From: Mesostigma viride
Lineage: Eukaryota > Streptophyta > Mesostigmatophyceae > Mesostigmatales > Mesostigmataceae
Direction of reading: 5' to 3'
Length of the DNA stretch: 64,000 bases
NCBI GenBank assembly: GCA_009746045.1
Contig: RPFO01000814.1
Span: 62,001 to 126,000 of the forward strand
Part shown: positions 1-12,700 of the stretch, piece after piece
Layout of the letters: every line of letters starts with the position of its first letter
Position numbering within the stretch: the first letter of the stretch is position 1
Made by a program: the position numbers and the translations under genes
Notes under the pieces: generated by a model
The model's input: only the letters and a program-made list of their open reading frames with translations
What the model was told of the DNA's origin: nothing
Database searches by the model: none

Positions 1-86
1 TTTCAGCACCTGCAAGGTGTGAGGGTAGCAAGGCCAAGCACAAGGCATTGTGTAAAACCCATTAGTCTCCTCTCCCAATCCAAACA
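1..86 (+). repeat. 3' end of the 5' LTR of element A
   Basis: Identical to 3701-3786. It ends in CAAACA and is followed directly by the primer-binding site. Only the last 86 bp of the LTR are in the window. Confidence 0.85.
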
Positions 87-100
87 TGGTATCGGAGGTT
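87..100 (+). other. Primer-binding site of element A
   Basis: TGGTATCGGAGG directly follows the LTR end and resembles the TGGTATCAGAGC primer site used with initiator-Met tRNA by many plant Copia elements, with two differences. This supports the LTR boundary at 86. Confidence 0.65.
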
Positions 101-169
101 TGTTACTGAGGAACAAGAAGACCACTGTGAACCCAGAGACATCCAGTTCCATTGGCGACTGAAGACACC

Positions 170-1378
170 ATGGCTACCAAGGAAGCGTGCTACAAGCAAT
201 TCCGGGCAACAAGCAAGTCCATCACAACGTTTGATGGGCGGTCTCTGAGGAAATGGGAAGAAATCAAGGCTGTGTTGAAGGCCTTAGCATCGGCCTATTG
301 TGACCTGGTCAAGGTCCTAACTGGAGAGGAGGATTCGCTAAAGGAGGTCAAGACTGCGCTGCTGGAGGCGGAGGAGCTACTGCACGGAAGGCGTTCTGCT
401 CAAGCAAAGAAGGAGGGCTCCCCTAACGGCCAGGTTTTCCACACTACTACGAAGAAAAGTGGAGGAAAGAGGCGGTGCAATTACTGCAAGAAGGCCGGGC
501 ACGTGGACACCCAGTGCTGGGAGAAGCATCCGGAGCTGAAGCAAGAACGCAAGAACAAGGCAACGCGACGGAACCAAGCGAGAAAGGAGCACTCACCAGG
601 TGCCAGCGAGGCGCGTATCACCGAGGAGGCTGCGGAGCGGTCCGGCTTCGTCTTCGCCACCATCGCCGAGTCGCCATCGCCGTCGGATGCTGCTGCACTC
701 ACGCAGTATGAAAAGAAAGCACCGACCAGCTGGGTGCTGGATTCCGCAGCGAGCTGTCACATGACGCCATGCCCGTCGGACTTCGTGTGCCTGCACCCTC
801 ATGACAGGGAAATCGCCGGCTCAGGCGGCCAACTGAAGGCGACAGCCATCGGGACTGTCAAACTGAAGCTGCCGGGTCAGGACGCGGACGTGCACCTCCA
901 AAACGCGCTGCTCGTTCCCAGGCTGAGCACCCGACTTCTATCAGTCGGCCAGCTCGTCAAGGATGGCCACAAGGTCGACCTCGCCAGCGGGTTGCTGTGC
1001 TGGACAGCAGGCACTGCAGCATCGGACGAGGAACAACACCTACTTTTTGCCCGCGCACGGTGCGGACGCAGCGATGGACGCCATCCCAGAGCTGAAATCG
1101 TCGGCGACGAGCTTCAAGAACGACGCTGCCTGTCAAGGGCAGAAAATGGCGAGCAGCGAGCGCAGCATCTCACGTGCCTCGGGACACGCGGCGGAGTGGC
1201 TGGCCGTGGGCCTAACGGTCATACTGGCCATGCTTGCCCGTGTATGCGGGATCGGGGGCGGCCTACTGGGCATTACTCGCACACTGCGTGGCTTTTTATA
1301 CTCTGCGCCGGCCCAGTGGAAGTTCACGCCAATTCGAGAAGTTTCCAGCGCAATGGAGAAGTCCGTGTCAGACGCTGA
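170..1378 (+). CDS. Copia Gag-protease remnant
   Basis: The ATG at 170 starts a frame with a shortened UBN2-like Gag region (about residues 15-80), a CCHC zinc knuckle (CNYCKKAGHVDTQC, about residue 105), a Copia aspartic protease with the active site WVLDSAASCHM (about residue 190), and the typical post-protease stretch ALLVPRLSTRLLSVGQL (about residue 245). This is the usual Copia order, with protease after the knuckle. The Gag core is shorter than normal, suggesting an internal deletion. After about residue 275 the similarity stops and the frame runs into unrelated sequence, so the last 100 or so residues are probably not original. No integrase follows. I read this as the degenerate coding part of a non-autonomous element. 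Confidence 0.75.
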   Translation: MATKEACYKQFRATSKSITTFDGRSLRKWEEIKAVLKALASAYCDLVKVLTGEEDSLKEVKTALLEAEELLHGRRSAQAKKEGSPNGQVFHTTTKKSGGKRRCNYCKKAGHVDTQCWEKHPELKQERKNKATRRNQARKEHSPGASEARITEEAAERSGFVFATIAESPSPSDAAALTQYEKKAPTSWVLDSAASCHMTPCPSDFVCLHPHDREIAGSGGQLKATAIGTVKLKLPGQDADVHLQNALLVPRLSTRLLSVGQLVKDGHKVDLASGLLCWTAGTAASDEEQHLLFARARCGRSDGRHPRAEIVGDELQERRCLSRAENGEQRAQHLTCLGTRGGVAGRGPNGHTGHACPCMRDRGRPTGHYSHTAWLFILCAGPVEVHANSRSFQRNGEVRVRR

Positions 1379-2977
1379 AGTACTTCCAGAAACCGCGGTC
1401 CAGAACAGCCCAGTGCAGGCGGAGCGCGTTGTCGCCGCCAGCATACCAGGTGACACTGGTGCTAGTAATCAAAGTCCGGCGACCAGACCAAAGGCGCGGC
1501 GCATGAACGCTGCCAGCCTAACTGAGGGGGAACAAATTCGTGACGCAAGGGCGAAATCGACCAAGCTGCCAAATTTTTCCAAGTCCTGGACTGCCAAGTC
1601 CGGTGCTGGCGCGAGGCCTCGAGCGAGCCGACAACGACGTGGACAGCGACCTGTCAGCCAAAGTGTTGTCAAGCACCAACGGTCAACTCGGGTGCAAAAT
1701 GCTGCCAAGGCATCACGTCGGTCAGTTGACGGTGTTCGGCCAGGCCATGGCATTTGCAATTGCGCTAGCTGCAACGACCCTTGGAAATTGTCGCCCAGGA
1801 TGCACAGACCCCACTCCTCAAGGTTGCCCTAATGTTTTGTCTGTGGGAAATGAACTTGTATGTCGACTTTTGTGTCGTGTTTGCTGGAAATTGTGAGGCG
1901 CCGTAAGAGTGCGTGTTCTGGTTCTTTCTTTGTGTTCTTCCAGCAATTATGTGCTTATTTTGCCATGCGTTCAGTGGCAATGGCCCACGCATTTGGGTAT
2001 TGTTCCCACGAGACGTTTTCTACGTACCTGGAGTGTATATCCAGAGTTTTTGCACGCTATTTGTGGCACTAGTTTGCGGCGTAGTGAAGCGCCGTTGTAT
2101 CGTCGTCTACGACTTGTTTTCGTAAGTAAAGTGCCTGTGACGCGTGTGTTATTTTGTTTTGTGCTGAGAGCATTGCTTGTATGCAAATGTTTACGTCCTT
2201 TGTGTCGAATTCGGCTGTGCATTTCGGCATAGCCTGTAATGTCGGACGTAATGTTTACTCTCGGGCACTGATTTGTGAATCGTGACGAAGTAATCGTTAC
2301 TGTGTTCGCCTTTGTGGCGGTAATGTTTTGCACGTCCTGTTTTCTTTGCTATGAAGCGTGTTTATCTGTTATGGCCACTGTGTTTTGTGTTGAAGGTTGT
2401 ATTGTACCTTGTTTGTGTGGCATTTGTTGCCAATATGTTTGTTTGCTCACCCCGTTTATTTGGCGTAAAACGTGATGTTGGTGTCATTTATTTGTGAGAT
2501 GGCGTATGTTATGTTGCTCCGTGTGTGTACAGCACGTATTGTTGCCGTTGCCCTACCTCTATACCGTTTGGGTTAGCTCATAGGGACTTTCTTTGTTGGC
2601 ATGTGTTGCCGTATTATATGTGTGGGACTGTGTGCCCCTATTGTGTCCATGGGCAGCCGCTTTGAGTGAGGGGGGAATGTAGCATCTAGAGCACTTTTTC
2701 CAACTAAGGGTTGGGTATCAGCCATCCAGGATTGATGGGCAGCTAGTGCGTTGCTGCTATGGTAGGACACTCATTCGCGTTGCCGGGGGGATCAGTGGCG
2801 GTAGTGCGGCTCACGACCGCATGTTGGAGCTTCAAGCGTTTCACGAGGACGGCATCTTCATTTTCAGTTGCACCATGCTAGCAACTGGACGGCATGCTAC
2901 GAGCATGTGGTTAAGGGGGGTGTTGAGATTCCACCTACCCAGTCATCTCTTGCATTGTGCCCATGTGGCTAAGGGGG
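1379..2977 (+). other. Non-coding or degenerate interior of element A
   Basis: About 1.6 kb between the protease remnant and the 3' LTR. The first 450 bp is GC-rich with several overlapping short frames of no recognised similarity. From about 1850 to 2650 it is T-rich and no frame looks like a protein. Purine runs typical of polypurine tracts occur at about 2667-2677, 2911-2917 and 2971-2977, each followed by TGT. I see no reverse transcriptase or integrase motif here. Confidence 0.6.
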
Positions 2978-3422
2978 TGTTAGGGATATTATATCCACCT
3001 GGCCACAATATATCCCAGCCTGATTTATTTCTTGTTGGATTTATTCCATATGGACTGGGAATTTGATAGCTATGATGAGCTAGATGGAACAGGCTCAATG
3101 AGCTGATCAATATTCATGTGCCATAGTCGTATACTTGGACATGGATGACTTGTAACCTGAGTCAGCCTAGTAGCATCACGTATTTGATTGACAAGTGGTG
3201 CTATGGCCTATTGGACAAGTGTTTTGGTCCATGAGCTGACAAGTGTTGGAAGCTCATGATGACACATGTTATGACTTACATGATGACAAGTGGGTAGACT
3301 CATTGCATGACACTTGTCACTCCAAGGAGAAGAGATGTGTCACTTTATTAATCATGTTATGTGGCACATTATTACGTAGACACTTGGCATCTAGCTATTA
3401 TGCCAGCTCATTGGATCATGTC

Positions 3423-3520
3423 TAGAATGTTCTAGGAATGTTCTAAGAATATGCCAGGAATATTCCTGGAATATACTGAGAATATGCTGGGAATATGCTA
3501 GGAATATGCTAGGATGTTTC
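3423..3520 (+). promoter_or_regulatory. Heat-shock-element-like cluster in the LTR of element A
   Basis: A run of alternating GAA and TTC blocks (GAATGTTC, GGAATGTTC, AAGAATAT, GGAATATTCC, GGAATAT and so on) lies about 60-150 bp upstream of the TATA box at 3575. Heat shock factors bind inverted nGAAn units. Some units are one base off ideal spacing. Stress-inducible transcription is an inference. Confidence 0.45.
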
Positions 3521-3574
3521 TACAAGCTTCTGTGATGATGTCATTGCTGATGTCATCCTTCCTAGCCTAAAAGG

Positions 3575-3580
3575 TATAAA
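3575..3580 (+). promoter_or_regulatory. TATA box of the element A LTR
   Basis: TATAAA about 75 bp upstream of the AATAAA signal and downstream of the GAA/TTC cluster, as expected for a U3 promoter. Confidence 0.6.
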
Positions 3581-3786
3581 AGTAAACTGCCCCCTAAGGG
3601 CAGGTACCTCCATTCAACCTCCATTCAAGCTCTTCTCCAACTATTATATTCTAATAAAGCCATTTATTCTTCCACGTAAATTGTCTTCAACCTCTCTTTC
3701 TTTCAGCACCTGCAAGGTGTGAGGGTAGCAAGGCCAAGCACAAGGCATTGTGTAAAACCCATTAGTCTCCTCTCCCAATCCAAACA

Positions 3787-6700
3787 GCTATAATTCCTAT
3801 CGTCCACGCATGTTTTCCCCTGCCTCAAACCGCACGTTGCATTTAAATCTGGAGCCCAAAATTCACTGAAAACGTGTGCCAGCCGGTAGCAAACTGGGCC
3901 AAGCTGCCACGGAATGGTGGTACCGCCTGCCGTCCGGCACTTTGAAGCCCGCCGGTGCTATAATTCCTATCGTCCACGCATGTTTTCCCCTGCCTCAAAC
4001 CGCACGTTGCATTTAAATCTGGAGCCCAAAATTCACTGAAAACGTGTGCCAGCCGGTAGCAAACTGGGCCAAGCTGCCACGGAATGGTGGTACCGCCTGC
4101 CGTCCGGCACTTTGAAGCCCGCCGGTGCTATAATTCCTATCGTCCACGCATGTTTTCCCCTGCCTCAAACCGCACGTTGCATTTAAATCTGGAGCCCAAA
4201 ATTCACTGAAAACGTGTGCCAGCCGGTAGCAAACTGGGCCAAGCTGCCACGGAATGGTGGTACCGCCTGCCGTCCGGCACTTTGAAGCCCGCCGGTGCTA
4301 TAATTCCTATCGTCCACGCATGTTTTCCCCTGCCTCAAACCGCACGTTGCATTTAAATCTGGAGCCCAAAATTCACTGAAAACGTGTGCCAGCCGGTAGC
4401 AAACTGGGCCAAGCTGCCACGGAATGGTGGTACCGCCTGCCGTCCGGCACTTTGAAGCCCGCCGGTGCTATAATTCCTATCGTCCACGCATGTTTTCCCC
4501 TGCCTCAAACCGCACGTTGCATTTAAATCTGGAGCCCAAAATTCACTGAAAACGTGTGCCAGCCGGTAGCAAACTGGGCCAAGCTGCCACGGAATGGTGG
4601 TACCGCCTGCCGTCCGGCACTTTGAAGCCCGCCGGTGCTATAATTCCTATCGTCCACGCATGTTTTCCCCTGCCTCAAACCGCACGTTGCATTTAAATCT
4701 GGAGCCCAAAATTCACTGAAAACGTGTGCCAGCCGGTAGCAAACTGGGCCAAGCTGCCACGGAATGGTGGTACCGCCTGCCGTCCGGCACTTTGAAGCCC
4801 GCCGGTGCTATAATTCCTATCGTCCACGCATGTTTTCCCCTGCCTCAAACCGCACGTTGCATTTAAATCTGGAGCCCAAAATTCACTGAAAACGTGTGCC
4901 AGCCGGTAGCAAACTGGGCCAAGCTGCCACGGAATGGTGGTACCGCCTGCCGTCCGGCACTTTGAAGCCCGCCGGTGCTATAATTCCTATCGTCCACGCA
5001 TGTTTTCCCCTGCCTCAAACCGCACGTTGCATTTAAATCTGGAGCCCAAAATTCACTGAAAACGTGTGCCAGCCGGTAGCAAACTGGGCCAAGCTGCCAC
5101 GGAATGGTGGTACCGCCTGCCGTCCGGCACTTTGAAGCCCGCCGGTGCTATAATTCCTATCGTCCACGCATGTTTTCCCCTGCCTCAAACCGCACGTTGC
5201 ATTTAAATCTGGAGCCCAAAATTCACTGAAAACGTGTGCCAGCCGGTAGCAAACTGGGCCAAGCTGCCACGGAATGGTGGTACCGCCTGCCGTCCGGCAC
5301 TTTGAAGCCCGCCGGTGCTATAATTCCTATCGTCCACGCATGTTTTCCCCTGCCTCAAACCGCACGTTGCATTTAAATCTGGAGCCCAAAATTCACTGAA
5401 AACGTGTGCCAGCCGGTAGCAAACTGGGCCAAGCTGCCACGGAATGGTGGTACCGCCTGCCGTCCGGCACTTTGAAGCCCGCCGGTGCTATAATTCCTAT
5501 CGTCCACGCATGTTTTCCCCTGCCTCAAACCGCACGTTGCATTTAAATCTGGAGCCCAAAATTCACTGAAAACGTGTGCCAGCCGGTAGCAAACTGGGCC
5601 AAGCTGCCACGGAATGGTGGTACCGCCTGCCGTCCGGCACTTTGAAGCCCGCCGGTGCTATAATTCCTATCGTCCACGCATGTTTTCCCCTGCCTCAAAC
5701 CGCACGTTGCATTTAAATCTGGAGCCCAAAATTCACTGAAAACGTGTGCCAGCCGGTAGCAAACTGGGCCAAGCTGCCACGGAATGGTGGTACCGCCTGC
5801 CGTCCGGCACTTTGAAGCCCGCCGGTGCTATAATTCCTATCGTCCACGCATGTTTTCCCCTGCCTCAAACCGCACGTTGCATTTAAATCTGGAGCCCAAA
5901 ATTCACTGAAAACGTGTGCCAGCCGGTAGCAAACTGGGCCAAGCTGCCACGGAATGGTGGTACCGCCTGCCGTCCGGCACTTTGAAGCCCGCCGGTGCTA
6001 TAATTCCTATCGTCCACGCATGTTTTCCCCTGCCTCAAACCGCACGTTGCATTTAAATCTGGAGCCCAAAATTCACTGAAAACGTGTGCCAGCCGGTAGC
6101 AAACTGGGCCAAGCTGCCACGGAATGGTGGTACCGCCTGCCGTCCGGCACTTTGAAGCCCGCCGGTGCTATAATTCCTATCGTCCACGCATGTTTTCCCC
6201 TGCCTCAAACCGCACGTTGCATTTAAATCTGGAGCCCAAAATTCACTGAAAACGTGTGCCAGCCGGTAGCAAACTGGGCCAAGCTGCCACGGAATGGTGG
6301 TACCGCCTGCCGTCCGGCACTTTGAAGCCCGCCGGTGCTATAATTCCTATCGTCCACGCATGTTTTCCCCTGCCTCAAACCGCACGTTGCATTTAAATCT
6401 GGAGCCCAAAATTTCACTGAAAACGTGTGCCAGCCGGTAGCAAACTGGGCCAAGCTGCCACGGAATTGGTGTACCGCCTGCCGTCCGGCACTTTGAAGCC
6501 CGCCGGTGCTATAATTTCCTATCGTCCACGCATGTTTTCCCCTGCCTCAAACCGCACGCTGCATTTAAATCTGGAGCCCAAAATTCACTGAAAACGTGTG
6601 CCAGCCGGTAGCAAACTGGGCCAAGCTGCCACGGAATGGGGGTACCGCCTGCCGTCCGGCACTTTGAAGCCCGCCGGTGCTATAATTCCTATCGTCCACG

Positions 6701-9700
6701 CATGTTTTCCCCTGCCTCAAACCGCACGTTGCATTTAAATCTGGAGCCCAAAATTCACTGAAAACGTGTGCCAGCCGGTAGCAAACTGGGCCAAGCTGCC
6801 ACGGAATGGTGGTACCGCCTGCCGTCCGGCACTTTGAAGCCCGCCGGTGCTATAATTCCTATCGTCCACGCATGTTTTCCCCTGCCTCAAACGCACGTTG
6901 CATTTAAATCTGGAGCCCAAAAATTCACTGAAAACGTGTGCCAAGCCGGTAGCAAACTGGGCCAAGCTGCCACGGAATGGTGGTACCGCCTGCCGTCCGG
7001 CACTTTGAAGCCGCCGGTGCTATAATTCCTATCGTCCACGCATGTTTTCCCCTGCCTCAAACCGCACGTTGCATTTAAATCTGGAGCCCAAAATTCACTG
7101 AAAACGTGTGCCAGCCGGTTAGCAAACTGGGCCAAGCTGCCACGGAATGGTGGTACCGCCTGCCGTCCGGCACTTTTGAAGCCCGCCGGTGCTATAATTC
7201 CTATCGTCCACGCATGTTTTCCCCTGCCTCAAACCGCACGTTGCATTTAAATCTGGAGCCCAAAATTCACTGAAAACGTGTTGCCAGCGGTTAGCAAACT
7301 GGGCCAAGCTGCCACGGAATGGTGGTACCGCCTGCCGTCCGGCATTTGAAGCCCGCCCGGTGCTATAATTCCTATCGTCCACGCATGTTTTCCCTCCCTG
7401 CCTCAAACCGCACGTTGCATTTAAATCTGGAGCCAAAATTCACTGAAAACGTGTGCCAGCCGTAGCAACTGGCCAAGGCCCAAATTCACTGAAACGTGTG
7501 CCAGCCGGTAGCAAACTGGGCCAAGCTGCCACGGAATGGTGGTACCGCCTGCCGTCCGGCACTTTGAAGCCCGCCGGTGCTATAATTCCTATCGTCCACG
7601 CATGTTTTCCCCTGCCTCAAACCGCACGTTGCATTTAAATCTGGAGCCCAAAATTCACTGAAAACGTGTGCCAGCCGGTAGCAAACTGGGCCAAGCTGCC
7701 ACGGAATGGTGGTACCGCCTGCCGTCCGGCACTTTGAAGCCCGCCGGTGCTATAATTCCTATCGTCCACGCATGTTTTCCCCTGCCTCAAACCGCACGTT
7801 GCATTTAAATCTGGAGCCCAAAATTCACTGAAAACGTGTGCCAGCCGGTAGCAAACTGGGCCAAGCTGCCACGGAATGGTGGTACCGCCTGCCGTCCGGC
7901 ACTTTGAAGCCCGCCGGTGCTATAATTCCTATCGTCCACGCATGTTTTCCCCTGCCTCAAACCGCACGTTGCATTTAAATCTGGAGCCCAAAATTCACTG
8001 AAAACGTGTGCCAGCCGGTAGCAAACTGGGCCAAGCTGCCACGGAATGGTGGTACCGCCTGCCGTCCGGCACTTTGAAGCCCGCCGGTGCTATAATTCCT
8101 ATCGTCCACGCATGTTTTCCCCTGCCTCAAACCGCACGTTGCATTTAAATCTGGAGCCCAAAATTCACTGAAAACGTGTGCCAGCCGGTAGCAAACTGGG
8201 CCAAGCTGCCACGGAATGGTGGTACCGCCTGCCGTCCGGCACTTTGAAGCCCGCCGGTGCTATAATTCCTATCGTCCACGCATGTTTTCCCCTGCCTCAA
8301 ACCGCACGTTGCATTTAAATCTGGAGCCCAAAATTCACTGAAAACGTGTGCCAGCCGGTAGCAAACTGGGCCAAGCTGCCACGGAATGGTGGTACCGCCT
8401 GCCGTCCGGCACTTTGAAGCCCGCCGGTGCTATAATTCCTATCGTCCACGCATGTTTTCCCCTGCCTCAAACCGCACGTTGCATTTAAATCTGGAGCCCA
8501 AAATTCACTGAAAACGTGTGCCAGCCGGTAGCAAACTGGGCCAAGCTGCCACGGAATGGTGGTACCGCCTGCCGTCCGGCACTTTGAAGCCCGCCGGTGC
8601 TATAATTCCTATCGTCCACGCATGTTTTCCCCTGCCTCAAACCGCACGTTGCATTTAAATCTGGAGCCCAAAATTCACTGAAAACGTGTGCCAGCCGGTA
8701 GCAAACTGGGCCAAGCTGCCACGGAATGGTGGTACCGCCTGCCGTCCGGCACTTTGAAGCCCGCCGGTGCTATAATTCCTATCGTCCACGCATGTTTTCC
8801 CCTGCCTCAAACCGCACGTTGCATTTAAATCTGGAGCCCAAAATTCACTGAAAACGTGTGCCAGCCGGTAGCAAACTGGGCCAAGCTGCCACGGAATGGT
8901 GGTACCGCCTGCCGTCCGGCACTTTGAAGCCCGCCGGTGCTATAATTCCTATCGTCCACGCATGTTTTCCCCTGCCTCAAACCGCACGTTGCATTTAAAT
9001 CTGGAGCCCAAAATTCACTGAAAACGTGTGCCAGCCGGTAGCAAACTGGGCCAAGCTGCCACGGAATGGTGGTACCGCCTGCCGTCCGGCACTTTGAAGC
9101 CCGCCGGTGCTATAATTCCTATCGTCCACGCATGTTTTCCCCTGCCTCAAACCGCACGTTGCATTTAAATCTGGAGCCCAAAATTCACTGAAAACGTGTG
9201 CCAGCCGGTAGCAAACTGGGCCAAGCTGCCACGGAATGGTGGTACCGCCTGCCGTCCGGCACTTTGAAGCCCGCCGGTGCTATAATTCCTATCGTCCACG
9301 CATGTTTTCCCCTGCCTCAAACCGCACGTTGCATTTAAATCTGGAGCCCAAAATTCACTGAAAACGTGTGCCAGCCGGTAGCAAACTGGGCCAAGCTGCC
9401 ACGGAATGGTGGTACCGCCTGCCGTCCGGCACTTTGAAGCCCGCCGGTGCTATAATTCCTATCGTCCACGCATGTTTTCCCCTGCCTCAAACCGCACGTT
9501 GCATTTAAATCTGGAGCCCAAAATTCACTGAAAACGTGTGCCAGCCGGTAGCAAACTGGGCCAAGCTGCCACGGAATGGTGGTACCGCCTGCCGTCCGGC
9601 ACTTTGAAGCCCGCCGGTGCTATAATTCCTATCGTCCACGCATGTTTTCCCCTGCCTCAAACCGCACGTTGCATTTAAATCTGGAGCCCAAAATTCACTG

Positions 9701-12700
9701 AAAACGTGTGCCAGCCGGTAGCAAACTGGGCCAAGCTGCCACGGAATGGTGGTACCGCCTGCCGTCCGGCACTTTGAAGCCCGCCGGTGCTATAATTCCT
9801 ATCGTCCACGCATGTTTTCCCCTGCCTCAAACCGCACGTTGCATTTAAATCTGGAGCCCAAAATTCACTGAAAACGTGTGCCAGCCGGTAGCAAACTGGG
9901 CCAAGCTGCCACGGAATGGTGGTACCGCCTGCCGTCCGGCACTTTGAAGCCCGCCGGTGCTATAATTCCTATCGTCCACGCATGTTTTCCCCTGCCTCAA
10001 ACCGCACGTTGCATTTAAATCTGGAGCCCAAAATTCACTGAAAACGTGTGCCAGCCGGTAGCAAACTGGGCCAAGCTGCCACGGAATGGTGGTACCGCCT
10101 GCCGTCCGGCACTTTGAAGCCCGCCGGTGCTATAATTCCTATCGTCCACGCATGTTTTCCCCTGCCTCAAACCGCACGTTGCATTTAAATCTGGAGCCCA
10201 AAATTCACTGAAAACGTGTGCCAGCCGGTAGCAAACTGGGCCAAGCTGCCACGGAATGGTGGTACCGCCTGCCGTCCGGCACTTTGAAGCCCGCCGGTGC
10301 TATAATTCCTATCGTCCACGCATGTTTTCCCCTGCCTCAAACCGCACGTTGCATTTAAATCTGGAGCCCAAAATTCACTGAAAACGTGTGCCAGCCGGTA
10401 GCAAACTGGGCCAAGCTGCCACGGAATGGTGGTACCGCCTGCCGTCCGGCACTTTGAAGCCCGCCGGTGCTATAATTCCTATCGTCCACGCATGTTTTCC
10501 CCTGCCTCAAACCGCACGTTGCATTTAAATCTGGAGCCCAAAATTCACTGAAAACGTGTGCCAGCCGGTAGCAAACTGGGCCAAGCTGCCACGGAATGGT
10601 GGTACCGCCTGCCGTCCGGCACTTTGAAGCCCGCCGGTGCTATAATTCCTATCGTCCACGCATGTTTTCCCCTGCCTCAAACCGCACGTTGCATTTAAAT
10701 CTGGAGCCCAAAATTCACTGAAAACGTGTGCCAGCCGGTAGCAAACTGGGCCAAGCTGCCACGGAATGGTGGTACCGCCTGCCGTCCGGCACTTTGAAGC
10801 CCGCCGGTGCTATAATTCCTATCGTCCACGCATGTTTTCCCCTGCCTCAAACCGCACGTTGCATTTAAATCTGGAGCCCAAAATTCACTGAAAACGTGTG
10901 CCAGCCGGTAGCAAACTGGGCCAAGCTGCCACGGAATGGTGGTACCGCCTGCCGTCCGGCACTTTGAAGCCCGCCGGTGCTATAATTCCTATCGTCCACG
11001 CATGTTTTCCCCTGCCTCAAACCGCACGTTGCATTTAAATCTGGAGCCCAAAATTCACTGAAAACGTGTGCCAGCCGGTAGCAAACTGGGCCAAGCTGCC
11101 ACGGAATGGTGGTACCGCCTGCCGTCCGGCACTTTGAAGCCCGCCGGTGCTATAATTCCTATCGTCCACGCATGTTTTCCCCTGCCTCAAACCGCACGTT
11201 GCATTTAAATCTGGAGCCCAAAATTCACTGAAAACGTGTGCCAGCCGGTAGCAAACTGGGCCAAGCTGCCACGGAATGGTGGTACCGCCTGCCGTCCGGC
11301 ACTTTGAAGCCCGCCGGTGCTATAATTCCTATCGTCCACGCATGTTTTCCCCTGCCTCAAACCGCACGTTGCATTTAAATCTGGAGCCCAAAATTCACTG
11401 AAAACGTGTGCCAGCCGGTAGCAAACTGGGCCAAGCTGCCACGGAATGGTGGTACCGCCTGCCGTCCGGCACTTTGAAGCCCGCCGGTGCTATAATTCCT
11501 ATCGTCCACGCATGTTTTCCCCTGCCTCAAACCGCACGTTGCATTTAAATCTGGAGCCCAAAATTCACTGAAAACGTGTGCCAGCCGGTAGCAAACTGGG
11601 CCAAGCTGCCACGGAATGGTGGTACCGCCTGCCGTCCGGCACTTTGAAGCCCGCCGGTGCTATAATTCCTATCGTCCACGCATGTTTTCCCCTGCCTCAA
11701 ACCGCACGTTGCATTTAAATCTGGAGCCCAAAATTCACTGAAAACGTGTGCCAGCCGGTAGCAAACTGGGCCAAGCTGCCACGGAATGGTGGTACCGCCT
11801 GCCGTCCGGCACTTTGAAGCCCGCCGGTGCTATAATTCCTATCGTCCACGCATGTTTTCCCCTGCCTCAAACCGCACGTTGCATTTAAATCTGGAGCCCA
11901 AAATTCACTGAAAACGTGTGCCAGCCGGTAGCAAACTGGGCCAAGCTGCCACGGAATGGTGGTACCGCCTGCCGTCCGGCACTTTGAAGCCCGCCGGTGC
12001 TATAATTCCTATCGTCCACGCATGTTTTCCCCTGCCTCAAACCGCACGTTGCATTTAAATCTGGAGCCCAAAATTCACTGAAAACGTGTGCCAGCCGGTA
12101 GCAAACTGGGCCAAGCTGCCACGGAATGGTGGTACCGCCTGCCGTCCGGCACTTTGAAGCCCGCCGGTGCTATAATTCCTATCGTCCACGCATGTTTTCC
12201 CCTGCCTCAAACCGCACGTTGCATTTAAATCTGGAGCCCAAAATTCACTGAAAACGTGTGCCAGCCGGTAGCAAACTGGGCCAAGCTGCCACGGAATGGT
12301 GGTACCGCCTGCCGTCCGGCACTTTGAAGCCCGCCGGTGCTATAATTCCTATCGTCCACGCATGTTTTCCCCTGCCTCAAACCGCACGTTGCATTTAAAT
12401 CTGGAGCCCAAAATTCACTGAAAACGTGTGCCAGCCGGTAGCAAACTGGGCCAAGCTGCCACGGAATGGTGGTACCGCCTGCCGTCCGGCACTTTGAAGC
12501 CCGCCGGTGCTATAATTCCTATCGTCCACGCATGTTTTCCCCTGCCTCAAACCGCACGTTGCATTTAAATCTGGAGCCCAAAATTCACTGAAAACGTGTG
12601 CCAGCCGGTAGCAAACTGGGCCAAGCTGCCACGGAATGGTGGTACCGCCTGCCGTCCGGCACTTTGAAGCCCGCCGGTGCTATAATTCCTATCGTCCACG

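Larger units (their letters stand above)
1..3786 (+). mobile_element. Copia-type LTR retrotransposon A (5' end cut by the window)
   Basis: An 86-bp sequence at 1-86 is repeated at 3701-3786, just before the satellite starts, so the window opens inside the 5' LTR and 3786 is the end of the 3' LTR. A primer-binding site resembling the initiator-Met tRNA complement (TGGTATCGGAGG) follows the 5' LTR at 87. The internal region codes for a shortened Gag and a Copia protease, but I see no integrase, reverse transcriptase or RNase H, so this copy is non-autonomous. It lies against the 170-bp satellite and has probably inserted into it; the left flank needed to show a target duplication is outside the window. 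Confidence 0.85.
2978..3786 (+). repeat. 3' LTR of element A (start inferred)
   Basis: The end at 3786 is fixed by the repeat at 1-86. The start is inferred from TGTT after the purine run AAGGGGG; TGTT...AACA ends would then match. Starts at about 2678 or 2918 are also possible because similar purine-TGT junctions occur there. The LTR contains a TATA box (TATAAA, 3575-3580) and a polyadenylation signal (AATAAA, 3653-3658) in the right order. Confidence 0.6.

Noticed and set aside
963-1832. 289-residue frame in element A
   Set aside because: No similarity recognised, composition like degenerate GC-rich DNA, and competing frames overlap it.
6223-7638. Short ORFs of 60-105 residues in the satellite
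   Set aside because: They are repeats of the monomer in shifted frames and appear only where indels remove stops; no sign of coding.
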